Positions 46,667 through 57,121 of a DNA stretch of 64,000 nt are shown one piece after another. Origin of the DNA: Xylogone sp. PMI_703. Its lineage: Eukaryota; Ascomycota; Leotiomycetes. Location of the stretch: NCBI GenBank assembly GCA_021399445.1, contig JAJTUQ010000011.1:186001-250000 (forward strand), in the 5' to 3' direction. The notes beneath the pieces are model-generated. The model made no database searches. It saw only the letters and a program-made list of their open reading frames with translations, and had not been told where the DNA came from. Position 1 is the stretch's first letter. The number at the start of each line of letters is the position of its first letter. The position numbers and the translations under genes are program-made.

Positions 46667-46702
46667 TACTGTGGTACGGACGTACAGGCCCGAATAATCC
46701 AC
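46667..46702 (+). repeat. partial copy of the hairpin repeat at 55225-55341
   Basis: TACTGTGGTAC, then GTACAGGCCCGAATAATCCAC, matches one arm of the 55225-55341 inverted repeat with few changes. Only one arm is seen here. Confidence 0.5.
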
Positions 46703-47085
46703 TATTACTCTGCTGTATGCTTCCGAAGGGGCGGCACGCAATCAACCGACCGGGGTCTGATATCCTCCTCGGCTCTTTTCACTTGATAAAATGTACGTCT
46801 TAGGTGGTTAAATTTCTCGCTGACACTTTTAGAAACCAGCCGCGAACATATGCAATTAATGCGTCAGTTTACATTGCCGGGTGCCAGATCGTTCTTAACC
46901 GGACCTTGCAGGTCATGCTTTTTAGTCGCCAGTCTATGCTGTCCCGATAATGCGTGAAAGTCTAAGTATATCGTCTAGGGTCTAGTCATGATGCTATTAA
47001 TTACCATATGTCTGGTATCTATTTTATTTAAAAGGCATTGAAAGAGGGGCTGATTAATATCTCCCAACTTTTTCGTCGTGGATCC

Positions 47086-48127
47086 CTAATCTACAATGGT
47101 AAGGCTACCGTTGACTACGCTTTCGATAGTATCAAACCGAGTGCTATGTGATGTTGCCCAAGCATGAATCCTGTCGAAATTTCTACAAGTATGGGGAGTG
47201 TCCGTCTTTAGTATAATCTTAGACCCATCAAGTAACCATTCCATGGGTGTCAAATCTGCATGGCACTGAAGGGCTTGTCGGATCTGGTTGATACAGTGGC
47301 CTACGCTGATGGGTTATTAATCATTCATGGTATCGAAAGTATATGTAAAACAAACCTATGTGGTGTACGCGTGATGGATCTGTGGGATTGTTGAAAACCT
47401 TTTTATAATAATCAGGGTATAGTGCTTGACGGAGACGATTCTAGTAAAAGCTATCAGCCGTGGTATCCTTGAAAATGTTCAGATGAAGGGCTGTGTTACC
47501 AAACAATGGAGTGAATGATATACATCTAGCCCGCTGAAATAGAGGCCTGATTCTGGCCATTGGAATGTTGAATTAGCGAGGTCTACCTCATTTTTATTCA
47601 GATCAAGATTCAGGCCTAGGCGGTTGTAAGAATATCTCTTTTCAACTTATTTGGAGACTAACCATCCATGAGCTTCCCCCATGCTTGATCAACCGCTGGT
47701 GAGGGCCGTCCAACATATTCGTGTCCATTTTGGTCTGCGACAAAGTTGCCTTCGCCGTTTAATTCGATCCCTCCAGAGAAAGGTTTGACAACTAATTCGA
47801 TCTCACTTTTGATGGGTCCTAACAAGGGGTCAATTCTAGAACAAATAAAATATCAATATCAGTATGAATACTGATCTGTATGTACATACCTAAGTCTGAA
47901 GTGAATCCACTCTCATATGATACTTTAGCAGCTAGTTCTGGTTTATAAGTCACAGAGAAGAAAAGGCCAAGAATTATTAAAAATACATTCAATGAGACTG
48001 AGATAATGAGAAAGAAAATTAAGAAACTTTGGTCTCTCTTTGGTGATACTATTGACATCTCAATAGCTCCTAGCAGATTCTCCTTCTCTTCTTCTCCCAT
48101 ATCGTTATTGTACGAGACGCTAGACAT
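47086..48127 (-). CDS. UstYa-family (DUF3328) oxidase-like protein 2
   Basis: Five exons on the minus strand, 48127-47890, 47818-47663, 47615-47500, 47440-47356 and 47300-47086 (introns 71, 47, 59 and 55 nt), give 269 aa. A membrane segment (FLIFFLIISVSLNVFLIILG) lies near residues 35-60. The first splice gives TSDLGPIKSEIELVVKPFSGG, the family entry motif. HSLHC ends exon 3 and continues as LNRLRQALYPDYYKK; HIGHC is created by the last splice and leads into INQIRQALQCHADLTPMEW, then DTPHTCRNFDRIHAW. This is the most typical UstYa protein of the window. It is likely to modify the peptide encoded at 50232-50622 in the secretory pathway. The first intron must use the second AG (GTTAG) to keep frame. 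Confidence 0.91.
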
Positions 48128-50231
48128 AATGACCTAAGAGGGCAAGGGTAATCAAAGCTGCCTTTCGAGGAATCAACGATAACCTTGATAAATATTTGGT
48201 ATGCTGTCTTTGGTAGTCAGGGACAGGAATTGGTTATTTTGCATGTCGTTGTCTCTGGTTAGTCAGCCTGGTTTATAGAGTGAACAGAAACATGTAGTCT
48301 AGAAAACTTCTAAGCTGACAATAGAAGGATGGATTATAAATCGGAATTAACGGAAAGCATATATGAGGACCAAATACACTGTCAGGATATATGAAATAGC
48401 AGGTTTTAGTATTTGCTGGATCGACCAGTTACTGCTCGATACACCCTACAATAGTACTTACCCTACTTGTGTCGTTACTCCTTACTTCTATATACGGTTT
48501 AGCCTACTAGATGAGACGATCTGCATCGTAACGGATTTCCACAGCAATAACTGGTTGCGGAAATGCCGAGAGATGCGTTCATGCAACAGTAGCGAGAGTG
48601 TATTCCCTGCATACAATATATCAATGTTTACAAGGAATAATTCAGGTATATAATATAATTGAGTAAGCTGACATCCTAATTGAGGAAAGATATAGTCACT
48701 ATCATCCAATGGAAACGATATACGTTGTAAAGATAAGCGATCCTGTTCTCTGATTAGTGTTGAACTTCTCATTTACTCCTTCAGGTAATTGAGGTCTTTA
48801 CACTAAGCCTGTAAGCATTTTGTACTCCGTAACAGCGATGCAACGCCGGTTCTTCCGTTTCTTCCGTTTCTTACGTGTACTGAACGAATGTAACACTAGC
48901 AAGGGCGCTCTTTACACACCATCCTTAACACGCCTCCTGTGTTGCGAAGCTGTCGGAATATATGCCAGCTACACTAGTTATGCCTAGCTAGTAGCTTGAT
49001 TTACTACACTGTAACATTTGGTGGTCAAGTTAAGATTTGCACACTATTGGCTTCATGTAGAAAGTACCAACAGTTGTGTCAGTTGGTTAATTAAACGTTA
49101 TCTTGTGGCGTAGACTAGTATTGTATCTACGGAGTATTTATGGTGAATTTTAAGACAAGCTTCACTCAGAACTTGCTACGGTCATGAGCGAGCAGTCCCC
49201 AAATGAAGACTTCTCGAAATCCCTCCATTTGTTAATGTAAGATGCTAAATTATGTGAGCAAGATCCACTGTCGGAGATTTAAGCGTAAGAAAGAGGTTAG
49301 TTCGCATTTATGCGAACTATGGTGATATGATTCTAGAGTGTGTAGTATGGGATTGCCTAAATCTTCCTAGGTCAAGGAGCCAACTGTAAAGTAATTTCTG
49401 ACATCCACAGTTAGTATTTGCTTTAAAAAAAATAGATTTGTAAATCTACTGCTTCATAAAGAAAGTAACCGTACCTGTTTCAATATTAGTAGAAGATAAT
49501 TTAAAAGCCGCCTTTCAATCTGTCAGATTTAGTTAAACCTACAGTAAATGTACGGGGGTTCTTCCATCCTGGGCCATATTATAGTACTCAACCACACCTC
49601 CACATCTCTGTACACTCCTAGGAACAATAGAGCTTCCCGACTATAATATTAAAAATCCGGAAGATAAGCGTGCTCATCAATGTGGAGATGTGAGTTTTTC
49701 CGTCCTGTCACGTAGTACATAATATTCACTCTCACATTTCCTCCTCCCTCACAAGGATCGTAATGAGAAGGAGATAACGCTAGTTTATCCTCTACTTGAA
49801 ATATGGGTAGTGCGGTACTTTTGCTATTGGATGAACAAACTTCCCTTTCAAGAACGTGTCATTTATCTCCCGTCCAGTCTATTCAGGACCTCATGGTGAC
49901 CGAGGTAAGTGAGACACTCATGCCGGTTTGAGCCTTTTACAACTCGCTTCATGGATAGATAATAGCGGTTAGCAGGTTTATCTCTATCTAAACTATGCGA
50001 ATTTAACACTAGTGTAATCGAGTGAGAAAGCACGTAAGATAGCCTTTCCAAGATGGGATATAATGAGCAAGATAGACACCCCAGATGAGAGGAACATGAG
50101 ACTGCATATAAATGACTCTTATTCCCCAGGTTTTAGAGGATTCAGAGTCTACACACAGTTTTATCTTGAGGTAGAAATTTTTACATCCATTTAGAACCCT
50201 TACCTTCAGAACCGCATAATAACCAGCAATC
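48128..50231. other. intergenic region between UstYa-like gene 2 and the precursor gene
   Basis: 2.1 kb between divergent genes, so it should carry both promoters. Short pyrimidine-rich near-repeats (TTCTTCCGTTTC) occur near 48850. The open frames at 48363-48772 have no family pattern. Confidence 0.45.
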
Positions 50232-50622
50232 ATGAGATTTTTTGAGTACAGCATCGTGGCAGCAGCCTTGTTTGGTAATGCTATTGTAGCAGCACCAACT
50301 GAGAAGATGGCTTTGGTTCGTGGATCACTCGCTCGTTCTCGTTTCCTTAACTTGTCCGTGTCTGACCTTGATGTAGAGCATCGCACAGCGTGAAGCAGAG
50401 CCCCAATTCAGCAACAAAGATTGGAAACGAGAGGCAGAAGCCCAATTCAGCAACAAAGATTGGAAACGAGAGGCAGAAGCCCAATTCAGCAACAAAGATT
50501 GGAAACGAGAGGCAGAAGCCCAATTCAGCAACAAAGATTGGAAACGTGAAGCAGAAGCCCAATTCAGCAACAAAGATTGGAAGCGCGAGGCGGAGCCCCA
50601 ATTCAGCAACAAAGATTGGTAG
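50232..50622 (+). CDS. repeat-containing, Kex2-processed secreted peptide precursor (RiPP-like)
   Basis: Proposed exons 50232-50315 and 50377-50622 give 109 aa. Exon 1 encodes a signal peptide (MRFFEYSIVAAALFGNAIVA, then AP) and TEKMAL. Exon 2 encodes SIAQ and six repeats of 13 residues, KREAEAQFSNKDW; the first begins with R after Q and the first and last have Pro in place of the second Ala. KR is a Kex2 site and EAEA a Ste13-type dipeptidase spacer, so mature peptides would be QFSNKDW or EAEA-extended forms. The exon 1 frame alone stops at 50391. A 61-nt intron (donor GTTCGT, CTGAC branch site, acceptor TGTAG) joins the frames; its weak donor is the uncertain point, and a frameshift is the alternative. 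Four UstYa-type genes flank it, as in dikaritin clusters. A pheromone precursor is the other reading. Confidence 0.78.
50389..50619 (+). repeat. 39-bp tandem repeat, six copies
   Basis: The 21-bp core block (CAATTCAGCAACAAAGATTG plus G) is identical in all six copies. The 18-bp spacer is identical between copies 1-4 and differs synonymously before copies 5 and 6. The first spacer is partial. Confidence 0.95.
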
Positions 50623-51143
50623 ATTGCAAGATAGTGTTAGCAAGACCGTTATATAGGCTCTAGACAAGCCAAATTATCGTTGTACATTTCGATGATAGCC
50701 TATTTTATTGCTCAGACTTCAAATTTACACTATTATGGATCTATATTGTTTCATAAATGGCATAATGTTGACTTGTATAAATTTTCGATAAGAATTATTT
50801 GATTTGCAATAAGTACTCTTATAAGTAGGCACCACATATGTATGCATAACATATATAATCACAGGCATGTATGTGAAGGGTTTTATACATAACTGTATTA
50901 AATATTAATTTGTTTCTAACTCCGGAATCGTGTAATGGGACTATATTGATTCAGCGCCTCGAAGCCGGACTTCGGCTCCAGGACGAATAATTCGCGCCCC
51001 GGCCAATCTCAAATTCCTTGATGTTACAGTAGTAATACAATTAAGTGGAATTCTTTATAGCCAATAAACAGGGCGCTAAATTGCGTGTCCCTGTTATGCT
51101 TACGCAACCGTAGACTCGCAGCGACAGTGGAATAAGTCATTTG
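50623..51143. other. intergenic region downstream of the precursor gene
   Basis: 521 bp, AT-rich near the start, then GC-rich around 50955-51005. Nothing recognised. It ends at the transposon stack. Confidence 0.45.
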
Positions 51144-51419
51144 TAACGTAATTCCCGGTCTCACCGGCCACTTGGTCTGCCCGGCCACTTGAATTTAGGG
51201 CAAAATTGAGCAAAATCGCCCCCTAGCAATATCAACAACTACACAACTACATACAACAAAGGCAATTTTACTTAACTATATACTTACTATTAAGTATGTA
51301 CACTGATTTTAGGATAACTAACGTAATTCCCGGTCGGTCGAGCCACTTCCTCACCAAAACACCAATTCTATGAACACCACCAACTTTACTCAATTATTAT
51401 TCAACCACAACACGTCAAA

Positions 51420-53500
51420 ATGCCTAAATTGCCACCTCCAGAGCAAGAAGGGAGAATCCTTTTAGCTATAAACGCGATAAAAAGTCAACAAATCAAGTCT
51501 ATTCGAAGTGCAGAACGTATTTATGACGTCCCTCGTGCAACACTTAATGCGCGTTTGAAAGGCCGGGTCCAAATAGCAACTACCTACAACAAAAGCTTCA
51601 GAATGACTCAAACAGAAGAGCAATCGTTAAAGCGATGGATCATCTTTATGGGGAAGCGCGGATTATCTCCCAGACCTTCAGGCGTACAAGCAATGGCTAA
51701 TTTGTTGATTTCTGAGCGTGGTGAATCTACTCCTTTATCTCCAGTGGGCAAAAATTGGTTCAGTGACTTTGTGAAACGTCATCCTGATCTCAAAACTGAA
51801 TATATACGTCGATATAACTATAAACGGGCTAAATGCGAAGATCCGAAGATTATTCGACACTGGTTTGAGCAAGTATTAGCAATCAAAGCTGAATATGGGA
51901 TTTTGGATGAGGACACTTACAATTTCGACGAGACTGGCTTTGCTATGGGCACAATTGCTACTACTAAAGTAGTCACATCTTCTGATTGTTTTGGCAAGCC
52001 TCCGCTTTTACAATTTGGCAGTAGAGAGTGGGTTACTGTAATTGAAACAGTGAACGCTACTGGATGGGCAATACCACCTGTGATTATTCTCAAAGGCAAG
52101 AGAACTCTTTGTAACGTTCCTACAAGGGTATGGGGTTATCTATCACTCAAATGATAGATGAAGGTAAAGGGCAAGAGAATAGCTTCACAATCTTAGGATA
52201 GTTACCATGAAATGCAGGTATGCTGTAAGTCAATTGAATTGAGCACAAGGCTCCTATCTAATGTAAACTATCTACTTATATAGAGAGTGGATTTCTTAGA
52301 GTCTCATTGATCCTTCGGATCAGAGAATCTAGTCGGATCATTAGGTTTCGTCCTGATCCACTTGCCTAATCCAGGTGCTCGCTTAATTGCTAGTACTAGC
52401 TTTCTGCACGTACAAGCAAATAGTTAGCACAAGCGGAAAGGTAGTACTATTTCTCCGATAGTACTACCAACCTAGTACAGAGGCCGTAGAACCTGGTCGC
52501 TTGTTACAACCCTGCGGGGTCGTAACACTCTTGAAGGGTGGTATGACAACTTACCACAAGGTTGGAGGCTTACTGCAAGCGATAATGGCTGGACAAACAA
52601 TGAAATTGGTTTTGAATGGCTTCAAAAAATATTCGATCCATACACCAGATCTTGTACGAAAGGTCAATATCGCATGCTGATTCTTGACGGCCATGGGAGC
52701 CATGTGACCCCTCAGTTTGACCAGTATTGCCTCCAGAACAAGATAATTGTGGTCTGTATGCCTTCACACTCATCCCATATCCTTCAGCCATTGGATGTGA
52801 GTTGTTTTGCTGTTTTGAAGCGATCATATGGTGCCATGGTAGAAGGCAAAATGCGACTGAAGATTCACCATATTGATAAGTTTGATTTTGTGGATGTATA
52901 TCCAATTGTACGTCAAGCCACTTTCACAACGAACAATATTCGTCAAGGATTTGTAGGAACAGGCTTGATTCCATACGATCCGTGTTATCTAAATTGCGCG
53001 TAGAGGTGGAGGAGACTATTACCCCCCCTGGGAGCGCCCATAACAATACTAATACAGTTTGGGCCCCTGAGACACCTCATAATTCAATCCAATTGCAAAA
53101 GCAATATGAAGTGATTCAATCTATGCTCAAACAATGTGGGAATAACCCTTCTACGCCTACTAGAGCGGCCCTACAGCAATTAGTTAAGGGGTTCGAGGAG
53201 GTCTTGCATAACGAGATATTTTTGACCAAAGAAGTACAGCAATTGAAGGACGCTGTTCAATCTTTACAGCAAAAATCTAAAAGATCTAGAAAGCCAATAC
53301 CTCAAAGTGGCTTGTTAACGGCAGAGGAGGCCCAGCAAGCACTTCAATCGCATACAGTAGCTCAGGAAGGAGTAGTGGGGTCAAATCCTTCAGCATCTGA
53401 AGGCGATTTGTCAGCACCAAAGCGACGGCCACCAAAGTGCTCAGAGTGTGGAATTGTAGGCCATAAAAGGAACAAGTGCCCTAATTTAGCTAATAACTAG
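51420..53500 (+). pseudogene. Fot1/pogo transposase, interrupted
   Basis: The N-terminus has helix-turn-helix/CENP-B-like DNA-binding regions (IRSAERIYDVPRATLNARL and WFSDFVKRHPDLK). The DDE domain shows Asp in YNFDETGF, Asp in LILDGHGSH and Asp in LQPLDVSCFAVLKRSYG. The C-terminus has a zinc knuckle, CSECGIVGHKRNKCP. The solo LTR at 52110-52527 splits the gene after KGKRTL; beyond it the frame resumes as EGWYDNLPQGWRL. A separate single-base frameshift near 52980 moves the end of the protein into another frame (from IPYDP to LSKLRVEVEE). The copy therefore cannot make a full transposase. Confidence 0.9.
52110..52527 (+). mobile_element. solo LTR inside the transposase gene
   Basis: The 418-bp insert begins TGTAACGTTCC and ends GTCGTAACA, so it has TG...CA ends with a short imperfect inverted repeat. 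It is flanked by a perfect 5-bp duplication, CTCTT, at 52105-52109 and 52528-52532. No internal retrotransposon sequence remains. Related fragments lie at 58333-58530 and, inverted, at 59030-59090. Confidence 0.9.
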
Positions 53501-54019
53501 ATATATTGTAATATAGGCGTTGGTGGTTGAATATTCAGTATTTTAGATTCAGATGGTGGTGAAAGTGGCTCGACCGACCGGGAATTACGTTAGTATTAAT
53601 CGATTATGTAATACTAGCATATCTGCACAGTTTTGCGGCCTGAAATCATGACTAATAGTATTCTGGATATTTAGGAAAAGAACGGAGAATATATTCGTAG
53701 TTAGATTGGCTTAATTAGCTCTATACCAAAAGTATATCTTGCGTGGCCGTGTAGTTGTTGATATTGCTAGGGGGCGATTTTGCTCAATTTTGCCCTAAAT
53801 TCAAGTGGCCGGGCAGACCAGGTGGCCGGTGAGACCGGGAATTACGTTATGACAGGCTTACCATTAGTCAGGGAACACGGATGAAGCTGCTGCATCAAGA
53901 TGAAAGTAGGCAGGCTTAATAATGTGGTCAGATAGCATACTGGCAGTCGCAGAGAGATTTTCTAACTGCTCAGTTCAGTCGTTATTTTCTTCTACCTGGC
54001 ACTTCATAACAATTCTAAA

Positions 54020-54736
54020 ATGTGGTTTACAAAAGGAAGCTACGGCTCCCTGAAAAACTACGAGCCGGATGAAGACCAGACCGAAAAAGAAGACGTTTCC
54101 AAGCGTGATTTTTTTTCACCGCAGCCCGTGGAACGACGATTTCTTGGTTGGATATCTGCCCTGCTGCTTCAACTTGTTCTTCTCGGTTCTGGGCTTCTGA
54201 TATTTTCAAAATCGTTCACCATACCACTCACAGATCTCACCTACGCAGTCCTTACTGCAGACAATAAGTCTTTTCCTTCAGGCCAGCTGACCTGGTCACA
54301 ACATTTCGAACCTCTACCGTGTGGGACGACGCCTTCAGAAGCGCTCGCTCGAGGATGTCACTTTGATATGATCGCAACGGCGTGGTTGCCACCTAGGTGT
54401 ATCGATTTCCAGCTTATCGATGAGTTCATGGCAGCAGGTCACTGGGATTTCTATACTACAAGGAATGGGACAACGCGATACTCCAATGAGCCGGACGTAC
54501 TAGGCTCTCAGACAGGCCTTATTTGGACGACAAATCGCTGGCACGCTGTACATTGCCTCTACATGTGGAAGAAACTCAATCGCGCGCTGGTAAATGGCTG
54601 GTCGACGGACGCTGAGACAGTCACGCAGTCTCACACCGGGCATTGTATCAAGACAATCGAAGAGCTCTTCCTCGATCGGACGGTCGACCCAGATAAAAGA
54701 CAATCAATCATGCAGGTCATTTATCCCCCATGTTGA
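54020..54736 (+). CDS. UstYa-related single-pass membrane protein with two HxxHC motifs, 3
   Basis: A single exon of 238 aa. A hydrophilic N-terminus of about 45 residues precedes a membrane segment (WISALLLQLVLLGSGLLIF). Then follow CGTTPSEALARGCHFD, ATAWLPPRCID and WDFYTTRNG, features of a common fungal family that I cannot name with a symbol. It ends with HAVHCLYMWKKL and HTGHC, the paired HxxHC arrangement shared with UstYa proteins. I infer a distant UstYa-like oxidase acting in the secretory pathway. It starts 170 bp to the right of the transposon stack and could belong to the peptide cluster. The link to UstYa rests on the motifs and topology only. Confidence 0.75.
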   Translation: MWFTKGSYGSLKNYEPDEDQTEKEDVSKRDFFSPQPVERRFLGWISALLLQLVLLGSGLLIFSKSFTIPLTDLTYAVLTADNKSFPSGQLTWSQHFEPLPCGTTPSEALARGCHFDMIATAWLPPRCIDFQLIDEFMAAGHWDFYTTRNGTTRYSNEPDVLGSQTGLIWTTNRWHAVHCLYMWKKLNRALVNGWSTDAETVTQSHTGHCIKTIEELFLDRTVDPDKRQSIMQVIYPPC

Positions 54737-56482
54737 GCTTTCTGTACAGTTAGTGAGCGATAAGGATATACGGAATCCGGGCGAATTTCTGTCTCAGCGA
54801 CCCTCTCACCCTGTCTTACACAAGTTCACTTATCTCAAATGCAAACAGCTTTATAATCACGAAGTCAAGTGAATCAATCTTTAATACAGAAATATTTTAA
54901 AGGCGAAAATTCTATTTAATTGAAAATATTTAACTCTATATTATTTACCAATACAGTACTACTGGTCCACTGGGCAGAATCTCCTATGACACATCTACAA
55001 ATCGCGGAAAAGGGTCTTGTACTTATAGGAATAACAATTGCTACAGTGCAAAGCAATAAGACGAAAGAGATAAAAGACTTTTTGTCTAAAGCCTAAGGAT
55101 GTATGAATATCAAAACCCTTAACTTTTGAAGTCAAAGACCTGATTTACAAGTATTGATCTGCAGCCGATATAGTTTTAGTAATAACCGGGCCGAGATGTA
55201 AGTAGTTTACGGCGACTGTACTTCGTACAGGCTCGAATAAACCACACTTTCCTGTCTGTGCTTTATTACCCAAGAAGCACTTTTCCGTAGTATTCTACGA
55301 TTGTGCACAGACAGTAAAGTGTGGTTCATTCGGCCCTGTACCACAGTATTCACACAAACACCACAGTATTATAAGCGGATTTCAAAGGCGTTGATGGCTG
55401 AGTCTTGTCTTGATTATTGCTAGAGTAAGTGGTGCCTGGTACTTTTGTGAGTTCGGTCGCGGCGCCTCGGTGAAAATGCTCCACATGCCCGTACTAAGCG
55501 CTTACGCTACTCCAAGCAACAATGATGCCCTACCATCAGTCAAGAATAATCCGAAAATTAAATTTATCCCCTCACATAAGCAGGCGAGCGGGGCAGCAGA
55601 GACCCGTGACGATTGGTGGACACATGGGTGAGTTTTGAAACTAACTGCCCACTCAATCATTCTATGTAACCCCGAGCCGGAGCAAACCCCTCAATTTACA
55701 ATAGTACAACACGGTATTCCTTCCCGGTTGGTGCTATTTTACTTGGAATTCCGGAACGATTTTCCCTGGATACTTTGTATTCCAAGCGTGATCGAACATC
55801 CAGAAAGAAGACTGGAAAGATCCGCAGGGCATTGACCCATCTATGGTACATGCTTACTGTGCATTAGCGTTCTACGGTATTGCGTACCTCTGTGCTATTG
55901 TGCACTATTGTGCTACTACATACTCCGTAGGTTAATCTTGCGAAGACGATCGCCGAGTAGGCCGGAGATCGGACCTTAATATCGTTACCTATTGCCTATT
56001 GGGACGTCTCTCGTCTGCTGTTTGAAACGGCCTAGTTCATTACTCTTTCGCTACCCCTTAGTACAACTCCAACCAGGAATTGTAATACAGTCGCGTTGTG
56101 TGAGCAGGGTAGTCGATTTAGTTTAATTCTTTCCGAGTATTTGTCATAATAATCAGTCCCGTAGTCGATCAGCACAGTGAGACATGAATAGTACTGTAAA
56201 CTACAGCGGCAAAACATTCATGCAGCACCAGCAAGGGAATATTATGCTTGCCTATACCAGATAGTAGTCTTCACAACTCTCAGCTCTTCTGGCTGAAATG
56301 GTGTAAATCTTACCGTTAAATACGAATCACAATACTAAGTAAAAAGGGGCACTCCCATACTCACCAAATTTGCATCATCTCTCTCTGGTCCTTCATCGGC
56401 CAACCGGATACTGGCAGTTAGCATTGAAGTCTTCACCACACGAAAGCCGAGCTCATTTGAAGTCGCAGTTCATACGAAGATT
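54737..56482. other. intergenic region, 1.7 kb
   Basis: It contains the hairpin repeat at 55225-55341 and should carry the promoter of the next gene. The short frames at 55410-55835 show no family pattern. Confidence 0.5.
55225..55341. repeat. hairpin/MITE-like inverted repeat of 117 bp
   Basis: The arm at 55225-55261 (GTACAGGCTCGAATAAACCA...) pairs with 55305-55341 (...TTCATTCGGCCCTGTAC) with few mismatches over 37 bp, leaving a 43-bp loop. A single-arm copy occurs at 46667-46702 on the other side of the precursor gene. Confidence 0.75.
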
Positions 56483-57121
56483 ATGGCACAATATTCACCA
56501 CTAAGATCAGGGATTAGTGAGGATAATCACGAAACCCATGTTGAATCCAGCACTCGAAGATCTATTTATTTGATCCTAAGAGTAGTAGTTTTTTGCCTCG
56601 CACTGTATGGCTCGCTGGATCTTGGGAGGAAGGCCTGGCTGTCATTGAGTCGCCGAAGTTCCTGTTCTTGTGGTCAATCACCAGCTGAAGCTATTGCGCG
56701 AGGCTGTAAGTTCGATCCCTATGCGGCCGCTTGGTTACCAGATCATTGTCGCGATGATAGCCAGATACGGGAATTTGGAGAGATGGAGGCACTCGGGAAT
56801 AGTTCCTGGAACTTCTATGATTATTCCGGTAGAATCAAACTCACGGTTGAAGAAGTCGCGATGATGGCTGGGGTGGTAAGTATCAGTGATCACCAGAAGG
56901 GTGAAGCGATGGTCAAAACTACTACGAAGTGGCATCATATGCATTGTCTCTATATTTTATTGAAGGCAGCTCGGTTAAAACGTACGGGATTAGCAATGGA
57001 GCCACGATATACAAAGGAATCACATACTACACATTGTGCTAAAAGCATCTACGGCTGGATTAGCGCACAGCCTGCGGCACACATATTGGATAGTGAATCT
57101 GAAGTTGATATATATGCATAA
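56483..57121 (+). CDS. UstYa-related single-pass membrane protein with two HxxHC motifs, 4
   Basis: A single exon of 212 aa from the ATG at 56483. The membrane segment is IYLILRVVVFCLALYGSL. It shares CGQSPAEAIARGCKFD, AAAWLPDHCRDD and WNFYDYSG with the protein at 54020-54736, and ends with HHMHCLYILLKAARL and HTTHCAKSIYGW. Thus both HxxHC motifs are present. It is a diverged relative of that gene in the same orientation, 1.75 kb away. A role in modifying the peptide precursor is inferred from motifs and position. Confidence 0.75.
   Translation: MAQYSPLRSGISEDNHETHVESSTRRSIYLILRVVVFCLALYGSLDLGRKAWLSLSRRSSCSCGQSPAEAIARGCKFDPYAAAWLPDHCRDDSQIREFGEMEALGNSSWNFYDYSGRIKLTVEEVAMMAGVVSISDHQKGEAMVKTTTKWHHMHCLYILLKAARLKRTGLAMEPRYTKESHTTHCAKSIYGWISAQPAAHILDSESEVDIYA

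Larger units (their letters stand above)
45931..47085. other. intergenic region with transposon remnants
   Basis: It should contain the promoter of UstYa-like gene 1. One transposon end (46110-46190) and a short repeat copy (46667-46702) are listed separately. No gene is visible. Confidence 0.5.
51319..53592 (+). mobile_element. Fot1/pogo-type DNA transposon inserted in the MITE
   Basis: Terminal inverted repeats ACGTAATTCCCGGTCGGTCG at the left and its complement at the right are bounded by a duplicated TA (51319-51320 and 53591-53592). The intact MITE at 57384 has a single TA at the matching position, which confirms the insertion. The element carries one transposase gene in plus orientation, itself interrupted by a solo LTR. 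Confidence 0.9.
51144..53849. mobile_element. MITE split by a Fot1-like transposon
   Basis: Terminal repeats beginning TAACGTAATTCCCGGTCTCA occur at 51144 and, inverted, at the end at 53849, each followed by GGCAAAATTGAGCAAAATC-type subterminal sequence. The host element is the parts 51144-51320 and 53591-53849. Together they correspond to the uninterrupted 434-bp copy at 57384-57817. A TA target dinucleotide flanks it. It has no coding capacity of its own and was probably moved by a Fot1-type transposase. Confidence 0.88.

Noticed and set aside
50389..50619. Regular direct repeats resembling a CRISPR array
   Set aside because: The repeats are contiguous coding units without unique spacers, in a eukaryotic genome.
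50390..50656. Plus-strand repeat frame starting at 50390 (PNSATKIG units)
   Set aside because: It starts inside the first repeat at a non-ATG-context position, has no signal peptide, and uses a different frame from the KREAEA reading.
50325..50667. Minus-strand open frames over the 39-bp repeats with repetitive hydrophobic protein
   Set aside because: They are mirror frames of the precursor repeat. The plus-strand frame has a signal peptide and a meaningful Kex2/EAEA processing code; these do not.
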